DNA of 64,000 nt from Microvirga sp. TS319 (GTDB lineage: Bacteria; Pseudomonadota; Alphaproteobacteria; Rhizobiales; Beijerinckiaceae). Every line of letters begins with the position of its first letter. Within the stretch, counting starts at the first letter, position 1. The DNA lies in assembly GCF_041276405.1 (NCBI RefSeq), contig NZ_JBGGGT010000002.1, positions 2,207,001 through 2,271,000 of the forward strand, read 5' to 3'. Positions 36,296-45,943 of this stretch are shown one piece after another. The position numbers were made by a program, and so were the translations under genes. The notes under the pieces were generated by a model that saw only the letters and a list, made by a program, of their open reading frames with translations, was not told where the DNA came from and made no database searches.

Positions 36296-36533
36296 CTAGA
36301 CCATCGTGCGGAAAAGTGGATCCGGTTTTCGCTGACGCGGCCCTTCGGGTCCGTCCGGACGATGCTGTAGTCCAAGGAGAATGCATCGGACGGGTCCCAA
36401 AAGTGCAAGTCCACTTCCCGTGTCCGACGCTGTAGAGCATCGAACGCAAAAGTGGGAACCGGTTTTGCGGGAAAAGATGCTCAAGACCCAAGGGTGCAAG
36501 CATCGGATGCGGGTTCGATGTCACGTCCGATAG
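36296..36533. repeat. Dispersed foldback repeat, compound copy 6
   Basis: Units include TAGACCATCGTGCGGAAAAG, GACGCGGCCCTTCGGGTCCG, CCAAAAGTGCAAGTCCACTT and TAGAGCATCGAACGCAAAAG with GTGGGAACCGGTTTTGCGGG. The remainder of the gap (36534-36691) shows no gene. Confidence 0.8.
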
Positions 36534-36691
36534 AGTAGCGGGAGGGGCCCCGCCCGGACACCGGAATCTTGGTGAGGAGGCCCTGTTATCCAGCATAACG
36601 TGAGGCTTGCGCGGCAGGGACACTTTTGGAAGGCTTGCGCGTTGAAGGACACATCAAGGGGGGCGTGCGGGAAAACCGCTAAGGATGCGTC

Positions 36692-36997
36692 ATGATCCAC
36701 CGTCCCCTCGCCGCTCTGTCCGCTCTCGGGTGTTCGCTTCTCGTCGGCCCCTCCGCCTTTGCCCAGGTCCAGGCGTCGTGCGGGCCACGAAGCGAAATCG
36801 TGAAGCTGCTTTCCGATCAATACAAGGAGAATCCTGTCGGCATCGGCCTCGCCCAGCCCGGTCAGGTGCTCGAGGTCTTCGCCTCGCAGGCGGGCACGTG
36901 GACGATGGTCATGACCATGCCGGACGGCAAGGCCTGCCTGATCGCGGCGGGCAACAACTGGGAAATGGTGACGAAGGTCAAAGGGGACCCGGCCTGA
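36692..36997 (+). CDS. Small exported protein, unknown function
   Basis: 101 residues. A signal peptide (LAALSALGCSLLVGPSAFAQ) precedes a compact domain with two cysteines and IVKLLSDQYKENPVGIGLAQ, VLEVFASQAGTWTMVMTMP and the end CLIAAGNNWEMVTKV. This pattern is one I associate with conserved rhizobial hypothetical proteins of the periplasm. ATG 36692 with AAGGAT upstream. Confidence 0.8.
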   Translation: MIHRPLAALSALGCSLLVGPSAFAQVQASCGPRSEIVKLLSDQYKENPVGIGLAQPGQVLEVFASQAGTWTMVMTMPDGKACLIAAGNNWEMVTKVKGDPA

Positions 36998-37054
36998 CGC
37001 CGAATGCGTCGGGCGGCTCACCAGAACCAAGTTGCTTCGAAAGGATCGAGACAG

Positions 37055-37303
37055 TCAATTCGGTCGCTCGGGAACCTCGATGGCCTCAACGAACGGAAAC
37101 TCCAGGACGATCTCCCCGACCTCATCAGTGACCTCGATATAGCTTCCAGCCCAGTTCACGGGCTGTGGAAGTTCCGAGTTCATGATGTTGCGAGCCGTCG
37201 CTTGGGTCGCCCGCCAAGCCGCGTCCATGTCCCTGAACTCTTGTCCATCGGGGTCCTGGATGACGTCTTCGCCTATATGCACATGAAAGAAATAGCGTGG
37301 CAC
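37055..37303 (-). CDS. DUF6894-family small protein
   Basis: 82 residues from GTG 37303 (MPRYFFHVHIGEDVIQDPDG, then QEFRDMDAAWRATQATARNI, then IEVTDEVGEIVLEFPFVEAI). The start is fixed by the family's invariant PRYFF N-terminus; the frame upstream is not homologous. Third family member in the window. Confidence 0.85.
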   Translation of the reverse strand: MPRYFFHVHIGEDVIQDPDGQEFRDMDAAWRATQATARNIMNSELPQPVNWAGSYIEVTDEVGEIVLEFPFVEAIEVPERPN

Positions 37304-37457
37304 GATGTTATGACCTCGGGCTGACAGAAGCTCCGCGCAGCACAGCGGAAAGACAGCCTCAGGCCACACGACGCGGCGCAACGAGGTTCCATTCGTCAGT
37401 GCGTTCGGCTCGCTTTCTCAAAGGACTTGCGAGCATAAGGACAAGTTCGTGCTTTGC

Positions 37458-37556
37458 TCAAGCCAGATGTATGGCCACCGCAACCAAAACACCCAAGGTG
37501 CTCAGACCCGCAGCCGCGCCGAATGGGATGAGAATCGCCTTCAGTTCCTCAGACAT
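37458..37556 (-). CDS. Possible 32-residue membrane peptide
   Basis: MSEELKAILIPFGAAAGLST then LGVLVAVAIHLA: one membrane helix after a short charged N-terminus, like many small Hyphomicrobiales membrane peptides. The ribosome site is weak. It could be chance. Confidence 0.35.
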   Translation of the reverse strand: MSEELKAILIPFGAAAGLSTLGVLVAVAIHLA

Positions 37557-37630
37557 TGAGACCCGCCCGATGGAAGCGTTTAACGAAAACTTAACGCAGC
37601 ACGACGGCATCCGATCCCACTGGACGAAAA

Positions 37631-37666
37631 TTTGCGTCGCCCAAGTGATTTGCGTCGCCCAAGTGA
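37631..37666. repeat. Perfect 2 x 18-bp tandem repeat
   Basis: Two adjacent copies of TTTGCGTCGCCCAAGTGA, upstream of the 32-residue peptide frame. Confidence 0.9.
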
Positions 37667-37784
37667 GAGGTCCCAAACATAGCAGCGAAACCGAGTTTCG
37701 CAGGCCCCCTCCTTCGCGTGGGGCTAAGCGCTAAGAGATGAGCCTGTCCCGGGCACGAAGGCAGTTGCACAGTCGGCACCAACC

Positions 37785-38057
37785 CTAGGGCTTCCCGGCC
37801 TCGGCTGTCAGTTTAGGCAATTCCTTCGTCATCCACGCGACCATTTCCTCATGGGTCTTGAGGGCCTCTGGCATAGGGATGAAAGGGCCGCCCGTGTCGT
37901 AGATTGCCATGCGGTCTTTCGGCCCTGTGATGGGGTCCAGACCTCCCGTTGGCCGGGACCACACGGAATGTATCCGCTGGCTGATCCAAACACCCACGAT
38001 CCAGAGGATGCCGATACAGCTAAGCGCGAGGGCCAGTAGTGCCAGTGCTATGCTCAT
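37785..38057 (-). CDS. Small single-TM protein, unknown function
   Basis: 90 residues from ATG 38057, chosen because GGAGGGG lies 5 bases upstream. An N-terminal membrane helix (SIALALLALALSCIGILWIV) is followed by a hydrophilic cytoplasmic or periplasmic part (MAIYDTGGPFIPMPEALKTH). No family recognised. Its leader region contains a run of 13-bp tandem repeats. Confidence 0.65.
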   Translation of the reverse strand: MSIALALLALALSCIGILWIVGVWISQRIHSVWSRPTGGLDPITGPKDRMAIYDTGGPFIPMPEALKTHEEMVAWMTKELPKLTAEAGKP

Positions 38058-38152
38058 GGTGCCCCTCCATGGAGTGCGCTTCACCAAGACGTAGGTCGCC
38101 CCAACGAGGCCAGCAAGGGAAGACCCATCTCCTTTCGGACCCCATCTGCTGA

Positions 38153-38220
38153 GTGCCCCCCAGCCAAGTGCCCCAGCCAAGTGCCCCTGCCATGTGCCCC
38201 TGCCATCTGCCCCCTGCCAT
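38153..38220. repeat. 13-bp tandem repeat run (5 units)
   Basis: Five adjacent units of GTGCCCC(A/T)GCCA(A/T), the outer two one or two bases longer. They lie between the 3' end of the histidine kinase gene and the start of the small TM protein, in the latter's leader. Confidence 0.85.
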
Positions 38221-38226
38221 GGTCGC

Positions 38227-39897
38227 TCAGAATTGGGCCTCATCAAGCATACGGCGCACTTTGGCGGCCAGATCAGCATAGGTGAAGGGCTTTCCGATCA
38301 GGTGCATCCCAGGATCAAGGCGACCATGGTGAACAATGGCATTGGCCGTGTAACCGGTTGTGTAAAGCACCGGGAGACCTGGCCTATGCTTGGTGACCTC
38401 TTCGGCAAGAACACGCCCGTTCATGCCGCCTATCAGAACAACATCGGTGAACAGCAAGTGGATTTCTGGGTGCTGCTCCACGACCATCAAAGCGCCCTTC
38501 CCGTCCGAAGCCTCGAGCACACGGTAACCGAGGTCGCGGAGAGCCTCGACTGCATACGCCCGCAGGGAGGGCTCGTCCTCAACGACCAGGATGGTCTCGC
38601 CGGAACCTTTCACGGGTGCGGCCTTCTGCGACGGTATCTCGGCAGGCTCCTCATCGGAGCCGATGAGCCGGGGCAGGTAGATCTTGATCGTCGTGCCTTC
38701 GCCAAGTTCGCTGTAGATCCTGACATGGCCATTGGACTGCCGGACGAAGCCGTAGACTTGGCTCAGGCCCAAGCCCGTCCCCTTACCTTCCTCTTTGGTC
38801 GTGAAGAATGGTTCAAACACCCTCCCCATCGTTCCCTTGTCCATGCCAGTGCCGGTGTCGGAGACCGACACCTGCACATACTGCCCAGGAGGCAGAGGCT
38901 CGGCCAACGCCTCTACATAGGCCTCGTCGAGCCGGGTATTGGCTGTCTCGATCGTCAGCTTACCACCGTCGGGCATAGCATCACGGGCGTTCACTGCCAG
39001 GTTGACAATGGCGTTCTCCAACTGGTTCGGGTCGGCTTGCGTCCGCCAGAGGCCACCAGCCAGAACTGTCTCCAGCACAATCGTTTCGCCCAGTGTCCGG
39101 CGTAAGAGTTCCGACATGCCCGCCACCAGCTTGTTGGCGTCTATGGGCTTGGGATCAAGAGGCTGCCGTCGTGAGAAGGCCAGAAGCCGATGCGTTAGGG
39201 TGGCCGCCCGCCGAGTCGCCTCCATGGCATGGTCGGCGGCCCGCAGGAGGCGACCGCTTCCCTCAGGCAAACGTCGTTGCAGCAACTCGATGTTGCCGAC
39301 GATGATCGTCAGCAGGTTGTTGAAGTCGTGCGCGATGCCGCCGGTGAGTTGCCCGACGGCCTCCATCTTCTGAGCCTGTCGGAGAGCTTCTTCGGCCTTC
39401 ATCCGCTCGGCCACTTCTTGCGCGACACGCTCCTCCAGCGTCTCGTTCAGGCGCTTGAGTTCCTCCGTGGCCTGCTCCGCCTTCTGGCGAGCAAGCAGCA
39501 GCTCCCGCTCATAGGTTCGCCGGTCGGTGGCATTGAAGAGAGTGATCCGATGGACAACGGGCTTTCCGTTCGCATCCAGCCTCTGGACCGTGTTGGCCAG
39601 AAGCGGCAGTTGCCGTCCGTTCGCGCCGATGAGATCGAAAGCAATCTCGTTGACGAAACCCTGCATCCGCAGAAGCGGCGCGAAATGCGTATCGTAGAAG
39701 ATCTTGCCTCCGATGGTGAGGAGGTCTTGGAAGCACTTGTGGCCAACGAGGGCCTTCCGGTCCATGCCGGTCCAGGTGAGAAAAGTCTGGTTGGCTTTGA
39801 TGATGGTACCGTCCGGCAGGGTCGAAAGATAGCCACAGGGAGCGCTCTCGTAGAGTTCCTCAGCCGTCTCGGTCAGCAAGCCCTGGTCGACGCTCAC
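38227..39897 (-). CDS. PAS hybrid histidine kinase with receiver domain
   Basis: 556 residues, GTG start. Order: PAS (about 10-125; [35 protein letters not shown]), coiled coil (125-180), HisKA with phospho-His190 ([20 protein letters not shown]), HATPase (N-box [15 protein letters not shown]-boxes VSDTGTGM and [13 protein letters not shown]), and a C-terminal receiver (ILVVEDEP, phospho-Asp185+300 i.e. Asp485 in LLFTDVV, Lys in LIGKPF). Soluble, so it senses a cytoplasmic signal. Its GTG overlaps the stop of the RsbQ-like hydrolase by one base (TAGTG), so the two are translated together. Output partner not in the window. Confidence 0.93.
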   Translation of the reverse strand: MSVDQGLLTETAEELYESAPCGYLSTLPDGTIIKANQTFLTWTGMDRKALVGHKCFQDLLTIGGKIFYDTHFAPLLRMQGFVNEIAFDLIGANGRQLPLLANTVQRLDANGKPVVHRITLFNATDRRTYERELLLARQKAEQATEELKRLNETLEERVAQEVAERMKAEEALRQAQKMEAVGQLTGGIAHDFNNLLTIIVGNIELLQRRLPEGSGRLLRAADHAMEATRRAATLTHRLLAFSRRQPLDPKPIDANKLVAGMSELLRRTLGETIVLETVLAGGLWRTQADPNQLENAIVNLAVNARDAMPDGGKLTIETANTRLDEAYVEALAEPLPPGQYVQVSVSDTGTGMDKGTMGRVFEPFFTTKEEGKGTGLGLSQVYGFVRQSNGHVRIYSELGEGTTIKIYLPRLIGSDEEPAEIPSQKAAPVKGSGETILVVEDEPSLRAYAVEALRDLGYRVLEASDGKGALMVVEQHPEIHLLFTDVVLIGGMNGRVLAEEVTKHRPGLPVLYTTGYTANAIVHHGRLDPGMHLIGKPFTYADLAAKVRRMLDEAQF

Positions 39898-40718
39898 TAC
39901 GCTGCCGCCACGCCGGGGGCTGGATCGCGCAGGAAGGCTTCCATAGCGGCAATCGTCTCCTCAGGCGCACTGAGGTTCGGACAGTGTCCCGTCGCCTTCA
40001 TCAGGACGAACGCACTGCCGGTGAGGTTCTGGTGCATGTAGCGCCCGACCACCTCGGGAGCAATCACATCCTCGGAGCATTGGAGAACGAGCGCCTTCGT
40101 TCCAACCTTGGCCAGGTCTGATCTGTTGTCGGAGAGGAACGTCACACGAGCGAAGTGCTTGGCGATCTCCGGATCGGTGCGGCAGAAGCTGTTGGTGAGT
40201 TCTTCACCGAGCTGGGGCCGGTCCGGGTTGCCCATGATGACCGGGGCCATGGTGCTGGACCAGCCGAGATGATTGCTGTCGAGGAAGTCGAGCAGTCCCT
40301 CGATGTCCTCGTGCTTGAACCCGCCCACATAGTCGCCATCGTTGATGTAGCGCGGCGACGGCCCGATCAGGACCAGCCGGTCGAAGCGCTCCGGCTCCCT
40401 GATGGCAGCCAGTATCCCGATCATCGCGCTGACCGAATGACCGACGAAGATGACATCCTTCAAGTCGAGTTCACGGCAAATCGCCAGCACGTCGTCCGCG
40501 TAGCCGTCGAGGCTGCCGTATCTTGTTCTGTCGAAGGAGGCGGCATCCGAGTGTCCGTGTCCGACATGGTCCAAGAGGACGATCTTATACCGCTCCTCAA
40601 AGGCCGGAGTAATGAAGCGCCACATATTCTGGTCACAGCCATAGCCATGGGCGAAGACCATGGGTTGCTGACCCTGGCCGAAGACCTTGACATTGTGTCG
40701 CTGAAGAACGGCAGACAT
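39897..40718 (-). CDS. RsbQ-like alpha/beta hydrolase
   Basis: 273 residues from ATG 40718 (GGAGCG upstream). Triad Ser95 in [11 protein letters not shown], Asp217 in QCSEDVIAP and His245 in [12 protein letters not shown]. Positions and flanking sequence ([20 protein letters not shown]) fit RsbQ and the plant KAI2/D14 receptors. In Bacillus, RsbQ is needed for energy-stress signalling by the PAS phosphatase RsbP. Here the partner is a PAS hybrid kinase, coupled by a 1-base overlap. It probably hydrolyses or presents a small hydrophobic ligand to the PAS domain; ligand unknown. Confidence 0.9.
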   Translation of the reverse strand: MSAVLQRHNVKVFGQGQQPMVFAHGYGCDQNMWRFITPAFEERYKIVLLDHVGHGHSDAASFDRTRYGSLDGYADDVLAICRELDLKDVIFVGHSVSAMIGILAAIREPERFDRLVLIGPSPRYINDGDYVGGFKHEDIEGLLDFLDSNHLGWSSTMAPVIMGNPDRPQLGEELTNSFCRTDPEIAKHFARVTFLSDNRSDLAKVGTKALVLQCSEDVIAPEVVGRYMHQNLTGSAFVLMKATGHCPNLSAPEETIAAMEAFLRDPAPGVAAA

Positions 40719-41332
40719 GAGCGCTCCATGCAATCGAAGGATTGATCGGTAAGGGCCGCTTGCTCCAGGCGTTGGGTGCAAGCTGTGCAGTTCAGCGTCC
40801 CTATGTAGACGTCCCTACTCCCATTTCAACACTTCGGTGCTGCACATGGCAGACCCGATACAGCGTTGGCCCTGCCGGGGAGCAGGATGAGCACGACGCC
40901 CCAAGTCGTTGACGAGTTCGCCTGCGTTAGGACCAGGGTATGGTCGGTATGCTGATCGAGCCGCCGTCGAGGCCATTCCATGAGCGTTTCTGAACCTTCG
41001 TGATGAGCGGCGAAGCCAACAACCTTCAAGCTTGGTTGCGTCAGTGAGAGGGGGATCAGCGTTGAGGGCGGCAGTTCCGCGTATCCGACACTGTGTTATC
41101 CGCTCGCGCACCATTCGGTCTCACGGATCGAACCTCCCCCTGTCGCAGGTTCGAGAGCATTGGACGTGAGACGTGGAAGCCACTTTGGGTCCGATGCGCT
41201 GGTGGGCCAGGGCCGAAATCCCGAGAACGGCGAAACGTGGGGGACGCAATCTGAGGAATATGGGGGACACGTCGTTCAAGGGACCGCTCTTAAGTCCTTG
41301 AATTTCGAATGCTTTACTACACTGAAAGAGAG
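40719..41332. other. Gap without identified genes
   Basis: 614 bp. The only structure seen is a degenerate copy of the dispersed repeat at 41153-41202 (GAGAGCATTGGACGTGAGAC ... CACTTTGGGTCCGATGC). Open frames here have no recognisable features. Confidence 0.45.
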
Positions 41333-41407
41333 TGGCGCGCCCTAGGGGAGTCGAACCCCTCTTTCCTGCGTGAAAGGCAGATGTCCTAACCGATAGACGA
41401 AGGGCGC
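41333..41407 (-). tRNA. tRNA-Glu (anticodon TTC)
   Basis: 75 nt with encoded CCA. Acceptor stem GCGCCCT/AGGGCGC, D-arm CGTCTATCGGTTAGGAC, anticodon arm TCTGC-CTTTCAC-GCAGG (anticodon TTC), T-arm GGGGTTCGACTCCCC. Confidence 0.96.
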
Positions 41408-41488
41408 GCTGTGCTTCGGAGGGCATCGCCTCCGGAGTGGGCGGACATATAGATGGGTTCGTGACGTACCGCAAGCGTCAGTTTTGAT

Positions 41489-43300
41489 TTATTCAGGCTT
41501 CGCCGTATCCATGATCCGCAGCTCGGCCTTTTCGTGCCCGCCCCAGCGGTCGATGGAGAGCGTGCCCGCCACGTGCAGCGAGCTTCCCATGGCGGCGGAG
41601 AGCGCATTCCCGAGCGGTTGTCCGGCGGCGCGAAAGGCGATCCCGCCGATGAAGCTGCCGTCGCCGCCCCGCAGCTTCACACGCATGTGTCCGCCGCTTC
41701 CGACCTCCCGGGCTTCGACGAGACGATGCTGTGGAAAAACGAACATCGGCTCCGGCTGGCCCGAACCGAATGGCCCTGCCCGCTCCAGGGCCGTCACGAG
41801 CGCGGGCTGCGCGCCCGCCGCCGTCAATGTGGCGTCGACGGGAAATTGATCGTTGAGGCGCATGGTGCTGACGGGCTCGTTGAGCCTGTCGGTCACGAAG
41901 GCGAGGAAACGGTCGAGCTCGGTGGCGCGAATCGTGACGCCCGCCGCCATGGTGTGCCCTCCGCCCTTGATCGCGATCCCGGCATCCACCGCCGCGCGGA
42001 CCGCATGGCCCAGATCCACGCCGGGCACGGACCGGCCCGAGCCCGTGGCCGTCCCGTCGGGGTTGAGCGTGAAGGCGAAGGCGGGGCGGCGGAAACGTTC
42101 CTTGGTGCGCGCGGAGATCAGGCCGACGACACCCGGATGCCACTCGGCCGAGGCCGTCACGAGCACGGCCTGATCGGGAGCCTTCTCGAGCGCCATCATG
42201 GCTTGAGCCTCGGCCTCCTGGACCGCGACGACCTCGATGGCCTGGCGCTCCCGGTTCAGGCGGTCGAGTTCTCCGGCGATCTGGCCGGCCTGGACCGAAT
42301 CCTCCGTCAGAAGGAGCCGGGATCCGAGCGCCGCGTCGCCGATGCGCCCGCCCGCGTTGATGCGCGGGCCGACGAGATAGCCCAGATGCCAGCATTCCGG
42401 CGCCCCCGCGAGCCCCGCCGTGTCCAGGAGCGCCGCGAGGCCCACGCGGCGGCGGCCGCGCATGATCGCGAGCCCCTGGCGCACGAAGGCGCGGTTCAGG
42501 CCGATCAGCGGCACCACGTCGGCCACGGTGGCGAGCGCCACGAGGTCGAGGCTGCCCATCAGGTCCGGTTCCGGCCGGTTCTGGAAGAAGCCGCGCCCGC
42601 GCAAGACGCGGTTGAGCGCGACCAGGAACAGGAACACCACGCCCGCCGCGCAGAGATGCCCGAGGCCGGAGAGATCGTCGTGACGATTCGGGTTTACGAT
42701 CGCGAGCGCCTCGGGCAGGTGCTCGGGCGCCTGATGGTGATCGAGCACGACGGGATCGAGGCCGAGGCGACGCGCCTCGGCAAGCGGTTCGATGCTGGCC
42801 GTGCCGCAATCGACCGTGACCAGGATATCGGCTCCCTGCTCTTTCAGGCCTCGGATCGCATCGACATTCGGGCCGTACCCTTCCGTGATGCGGTCGGGGA
42901 TATGGATCGCATAGGAGATGCCGCAGGCGCGAAGGTATTCGGCCAGGAGCGCCGCGCTGCAGGCCCCGTCGACGTCGTAATCGCCGAAGATGGCGACCTT
43001 CTCGGCGCGCGTCACGGCATCCGCGAGCCGGCTGGCGGCAGCCTCCATGTCGGTGAGGACATGGGGATCGGGCATGAGATCGCGCAGACGCGGATTCAGG
43101 AACCCTTCCGTCTCGTGGATTCCCACGCCGCGGCCCGCGAGCACCCGCGCCACGATATCGGGGACGCCATGCGTCTGGGCGATGGCGATGGCGATCGCGC
43201 TCTGGGCGGCGCTGCAGCGCTCGACCCAGGTCCGTCCCAGGGCGGATTGCGTCACGCCTAGAAAAGGCTTCGGCAGGGAAATAGGCGATGATTCGGTCAC
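41489..43300 (-). CDS. recJ: Single-stranded-DNA-specific exonuclease RecJ
   Basis: 603 residues, GTG start. 5'-3' ssDNA exonuclease of recombination and mismatch repair. DHH-phosphoesterase motifs are intact: IFGDYDVDGACSAALLAEYL, ILVTVDCGT, VVLDHHQAPEHLP (DHH) and LVALATVADVVPLIGLNR. The DHHA1 part has ECWHLGYLVGPRINAGGRIG and AIKGGGHTMAAGVTI, and a C-terminal OB-like domain follows. Last gene of the minus-strand aminotransferase-hom-glpX-recJ group. Confidence 0.97.
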   Translation of the reverse strand: MTESSPISLPKPFLGVTQSALGRTWVERCSAAQSAIAIAIAQTHGVPDIVARVLAGRGVGIHETEGFLNPRLRDLMPDPHVLTDMEAAASRLADAVTRAEKVAIFGDYDVDGACSAALLAEYLRACGISYAIHIPDRITEGYGPNVDAIRGLKEQGADILVTVDCGTASIEPLAEARRLGLDPVVLDHHQAPEHLPEALAIVNPNRHDDLSGLGHLCAAGVVFLFLVALNRVLRGRGFFQNRPEPDLMGSLDLVALATVADVVPLIGLNRAFVRQGLAIMRGRRRVGLAALLDTAGLAGAPECWHLGYLVGPRINAGGRIGDAALGSRLLLTEDSVQAGQIAGELDRLNRERQAIEVVAVQEAEAQAMMALEKAPDQAVLVTASAEWHPGVVGLISARTKERFRRPAFAFTLNPDGTATGSGRSVPGVDLGHAVRAAVDAGIAIKGGGHTMAAGVTIRATELDRFLAFVTDRLNEPVSTMRLNDQFPVDATLTAAGAQPALVTALERAGPFGSGQPEPMFVFPQHRLVEAREVGSGGHMRVKLRGGDGSFIGGIAFRAAGQPLGNALSAAMGSSLHVAGTLSIDRWGGHEKAELRIMDTAKPE

Positions 43301-43354
43301 GCTCTGAGTCTTACCCGTGAAATGTGGTCAAATCACCCCGCGTTCAAACGGCAA

Positions 43355-43375
43355 TGGCCGGGACGAGCCCGGCCA
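43355..43375. repeat. Short GGCCGGG palindrome (second repeat type)
   Basis: TGGCCGGG-ACGAG-CCCGGCCA, 8-bp arms. Similar in style to the longer palindrome at 52681-52715; distinct from the TAGAGCATCG family. Confidence 0.65.
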
Positions 43376-43400
43376 CTTCACATCACGAGGTTCGACCGCC

Positions 43401-43568
43401 TAGAGCATCGAACCCAAAAGTGGATTTGCACTTTTGGGATCAATTCGATGCTCCCATTATAGAACAAGCGCATCGTTCTCGCGAAAACCGGGCCCACTTT
43501 TCGCGCGATGCGCCAGAGCATCGAACCCAAAAGTGGATTTTCACTTTTGGGATCAATTCGAGGCTCTA
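43401..43568. repeat. Dispersed foldback repeat, double copy 7
   Basis: Two near-identical units (43402-43453 and 43513-43567), each with CCCAAAAGTG and CACTTTTGGG arms forming a hairpin, joined by a CGCATCGTTCTCGCGAAAA unit. The right end (CTCTAG) supplies the TAG stop of glpX on the minus strand. Confidence 0.85.
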
Positions 43569-44564
43569 GTCGAGGTGGAACTTCGCCAGTTCGCGGTGCT
43601 CGCCATGGATGCGGCGCACGGTTCCCGTCGCGGAGCGGTAGACCACCGTCTCGGTGGTGATCACGTCCTTGCTGAAATGAACGCCCTTGAGCAGCGCGCC
43701 GTCGGTCACGCCTGTGGCCGCCACGATCACGTCGCCCCGGGCCAGATCCGTCATGTCGTATTTCTTGTTGGGGTCGGTGACCCCCATCTGGAGGGCGCGG
43801 GAGCGCTTCTCCTCGGTGTCGAGGATCAGGCGGGCCTGCATCTGGCCGCCGATGCAGCGCAGCGCGCCGGCCGCGAGCACGCCCTCGGGCGCGGCGCCGA
43901 TGCCCAGATACATGTCGATTCCCGTATCGGCCGGCTTCGTCGTGAAGATCACGCCCGCCACGTCGCCGTCGGTGATCAGGCGAACGCCCGCGCCGGTCTT
44001 GCGGATGGCGGCGATCAGCTCCGCGTGACGCGGACGGTCGAGCACGAGGCAGTTGATCTCGTTCGGCTTCACGCCCTTCGCCTTGGCGAGGGCATGGATG
44101 TTGTCCTCCGGCGAGGCATCGAGATCGACGACGCCGGCCGGATAGCCGGGGCCGACCGCGATCTTGTGCATGTAGACGTCGGGCGCGGCCAGCAGCGTGC
44201 CCGCCTCCGCCATGGCCATCACGGCGATCGAGCCGGGCATGTCCTTGGCGCAGAGGGTCGTGCCTTCCAGCGGGTCGACGGCGATGTCCACCTTCGGTCC
44301 GTTCTTGTTGCCGACCTTCTCGCCGATGAAGAGCATCGGCGCCTCGTCGCGCTCGCCCTCGCCGATCACGACGGTGCCGTCGATGGGGAGCTTGTTGAGC
44401 TCACGGCGCATGGCGTCGACCGCGGCCTGATCGGCCGCCTTTTCGTTGCCGCGCCCGCGCAGCCGGGCCGAAGCTACGGCCGCGCGCTCAGTGACGCGGA
44501 CGAGCTCCATGGTCAGGATGCGCTCGATGAGTTGCCCCGGTTGAACGGTAATGCCTTGCGACAT
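43566..44564 (-). CDS. glpX: Class II fructose-1,6-bisphosphatase
   Basis: 332 residues. Gluconeogenic hydrolysis of fructose-1,6-bisphosphate. Metal/substrate motifs: VVIGEGERDEAPMLFIGE, the lithium-sensitive phosphatase signature KVDIAVDPLEGTTLCA, AGVIFTTKPADTGIDMYLG and GIGAAPEGVLAAGALRC. The ATG is 56 bp downstream of hom on the same strand. Its stop codon lies inside a repeat. Confidence 0.97.
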   Translation of the reverse strand: MSQGITVQPGQLIERILTMELVRVTERAAVASARLRGRGNEKAADQAAVDAMRRELNKLPIDGTVVIGEGERDEAPMLFIGEKVGNKNGPKVDIAVDPLEGTTLCAKDMPGSIAVMAMAEAGTLLAAPDVYMHKIAVGPGYPAGVVDLDASPEDNIHALAKAKGVKPNEINCLVLDRPRHAELIAAIRKTGAGVRLITDGDVAGVIFTTKPADTGIDMYLGIGAAPEGVLAAGALRCIGGQMQARLILDTEEKRSRALQMGVTDPNKKYDMTDLARGDVIVAATGVTDGALLKGVHFSKDVITTETVVYRSATGTVRRIHGEHRELAKFHLD

Positions 44565-44620
44565 GGACGTGTCGTCTCCCTTGTGACGGTGACCGGCGGG
44601 CGTAACCGCCCGCCCGATGA

Positions 44621-45943
44621 TTAATCGCGTTCGATGCGAATGACTTGGGGCGGCTCGGCGATAAGACCATCCCCCGAGATCTTCTCCAAGGCGGAACGGA
44701 TGCTCGCCTCCGTGGCCGCATAGGTGATGAGAACGAGGGAGACGGGCGCGCCGGAGCGGCCGTGGGGATCCTTCGTGGCCGCCACCTCGGAGCGCTTCTG
44801 CAGGATGCTCTCCAGCGAGATGTCCGCCTCGGCCATGCGGGTGGCGACGCCTGCGGCGACGCCCGGCCGGTCATGGACCGTGAGGCGGACGTAGTAGCCG
44901 CCCTCGTGGCGCTGCATGGGGGCCCGGAGGGCCTTCTCGAGCTGCTCGACGGGTCTGCCGAACAGCGGCTGGACCAGGCCCGCGGCCACGTCCGCGAGAT
45001 CGGCCACCACCGCCGAGGCCGTGGCGTCGCCTCCCGCGCCCGGCCCGATCAGCGTCAGCTCGCGCACCGCGTCCGCATCGATGGTCACCGCGTTCGTCAC
45101 CCCCATCACCTGCGCAATGGACGAACTCCGGGAGACCATGGTCGGGTGTACGCGCTGCTCGATCCCCGTCTCCGTGCGTTCGGCGACGCCGAGCAGCTTG
45201 ATGCGGAACCCGAGCTCCTTGGCCATGGCCAGGTCGAGCGGCGTGATGGACGAGATCCCTTCCACATAGATGGCGTCGGCGTCGATTTCGGTCCCGAAGG
45301 CGAGGCTCGTGAGGATCGCGAGCTTGTGGGCCGTGTCGAAGCCCTCCACGTCGAAGGTCGGGTCGGCCTCGGCATAGCCGAGGCGCTGCGCGTCCTTCAG
45401 GCATTCCTGGAAGGTCAGGCCCTCCAGCTCCATGCGGGACAGGATATAGTTGCAGGTTCCGTTGAGGATGCCGTACAGGCGCGCGACCCGGTTCCCAGGC
45501 AACGCCTCGCGAAGGGTCTTGATGATCGGGATTCCGCCCGCGACCGATGCCTCGAAGGCGATCGATCCGCCATGGATCTCGGCGAGCTTCGCAAGAGCGA
45601 GGCCGTGCTTGGCGAGCAGCGCCTTGTTGGCGGTGACCACGTGCTTACCCTGCGACAGGGCCGTCCGCACGACCTCCAGGGCCGCTCCGTCGGAACCGCC
45701 GACCAGCTCGACCACGCACTCGACCTCGGCCGATCCGGCGAGATCCACCGGGTTGTCGAACCACGCGAAGCGGGAGAGATCCACCCCGCGGTCCTTCGAG
45801 CGGTCACGGGCCGAAACGGCGACGACCTCGACAGGCCTTCCGCCCCTCTGCGTAACCGTCGCGTTCCGGCGTTCGAGGATCCGAATAACCGAAGCGCCGA
45901 CGGTACCGAGGCCGGCAATGCCCACCTTGAGAGGACGTATCAC
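44621..45943 (-). CDS. hom: Homoserine dehydrogenase
   Basis: 440 residues, GTG start. NAD(P)H reduction of aspartate semialdehyde to homoserine for Thr and Met. N-terminal VGIAGLGTVGASVIRIL (GxGxxG), VVTANKALLAKHG, the catalytic YGILNGTCNYILSRM and GYAEADPTFDVEGFDTAHKL, and a C-terminal ACT domain (YYVRLTVHDRPGVAAGVATR) for Thr feedback. Between the upstream aminotransferase gene and hom lies a repeat-filled gap of about 210 bp, so hom may also have its own promoter. Confidence 0.97.
   Translation of the reverse strand: MIRPLKVGIAGLGTVGASVIRILERRNATVTQRGGRPVEVVAVSARDRSKDRGVDLSRFAWFDNPVDLAGSAEVECVVELVGGSDGAALEVVRTALSQGKHVVTANKALLAKHGLALAKLAEIHGGSIAFEASVAGGIPIIKTLREALPGNRVARLYGILNGTCNYILSRMELEGLTFQECLKDAQRLGYAEADPTFDVEGFDTAHKLAILTSLAFGTEIDADAIYVEGISSITPLDLAMAKELGFRIKLLGVAERTETGIEQRVHPTMVSRSSSIAQVMGVTNAVTIDADAVRELTLIGPGAGGDATASAVVADLADVAAGLVQPLFGRPVEQLEKALRAPMQRHEGGYYVRLTVHDRPGVAAGVATRMAEADISLESILQKRSEVAATKDPHGRSGAPVSLVLITYAATEASIRSALEKISGDGLIAEPPQVIRIERD

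Noticed and set aside
38153..38220. 13-bp repeats as a mini-CRISPR or iteron origin
   Set aside because: Units are directly adjacent without spacers, and there are no cas genes, rep gene or DnaA boxes nearby.
41534..43261. 575-codon plus-strand open frame opposite recJ
   Set aside because: Arg/Ala/Gly-rich antisense translation without domains; recJ on the other strand is unambiguous.
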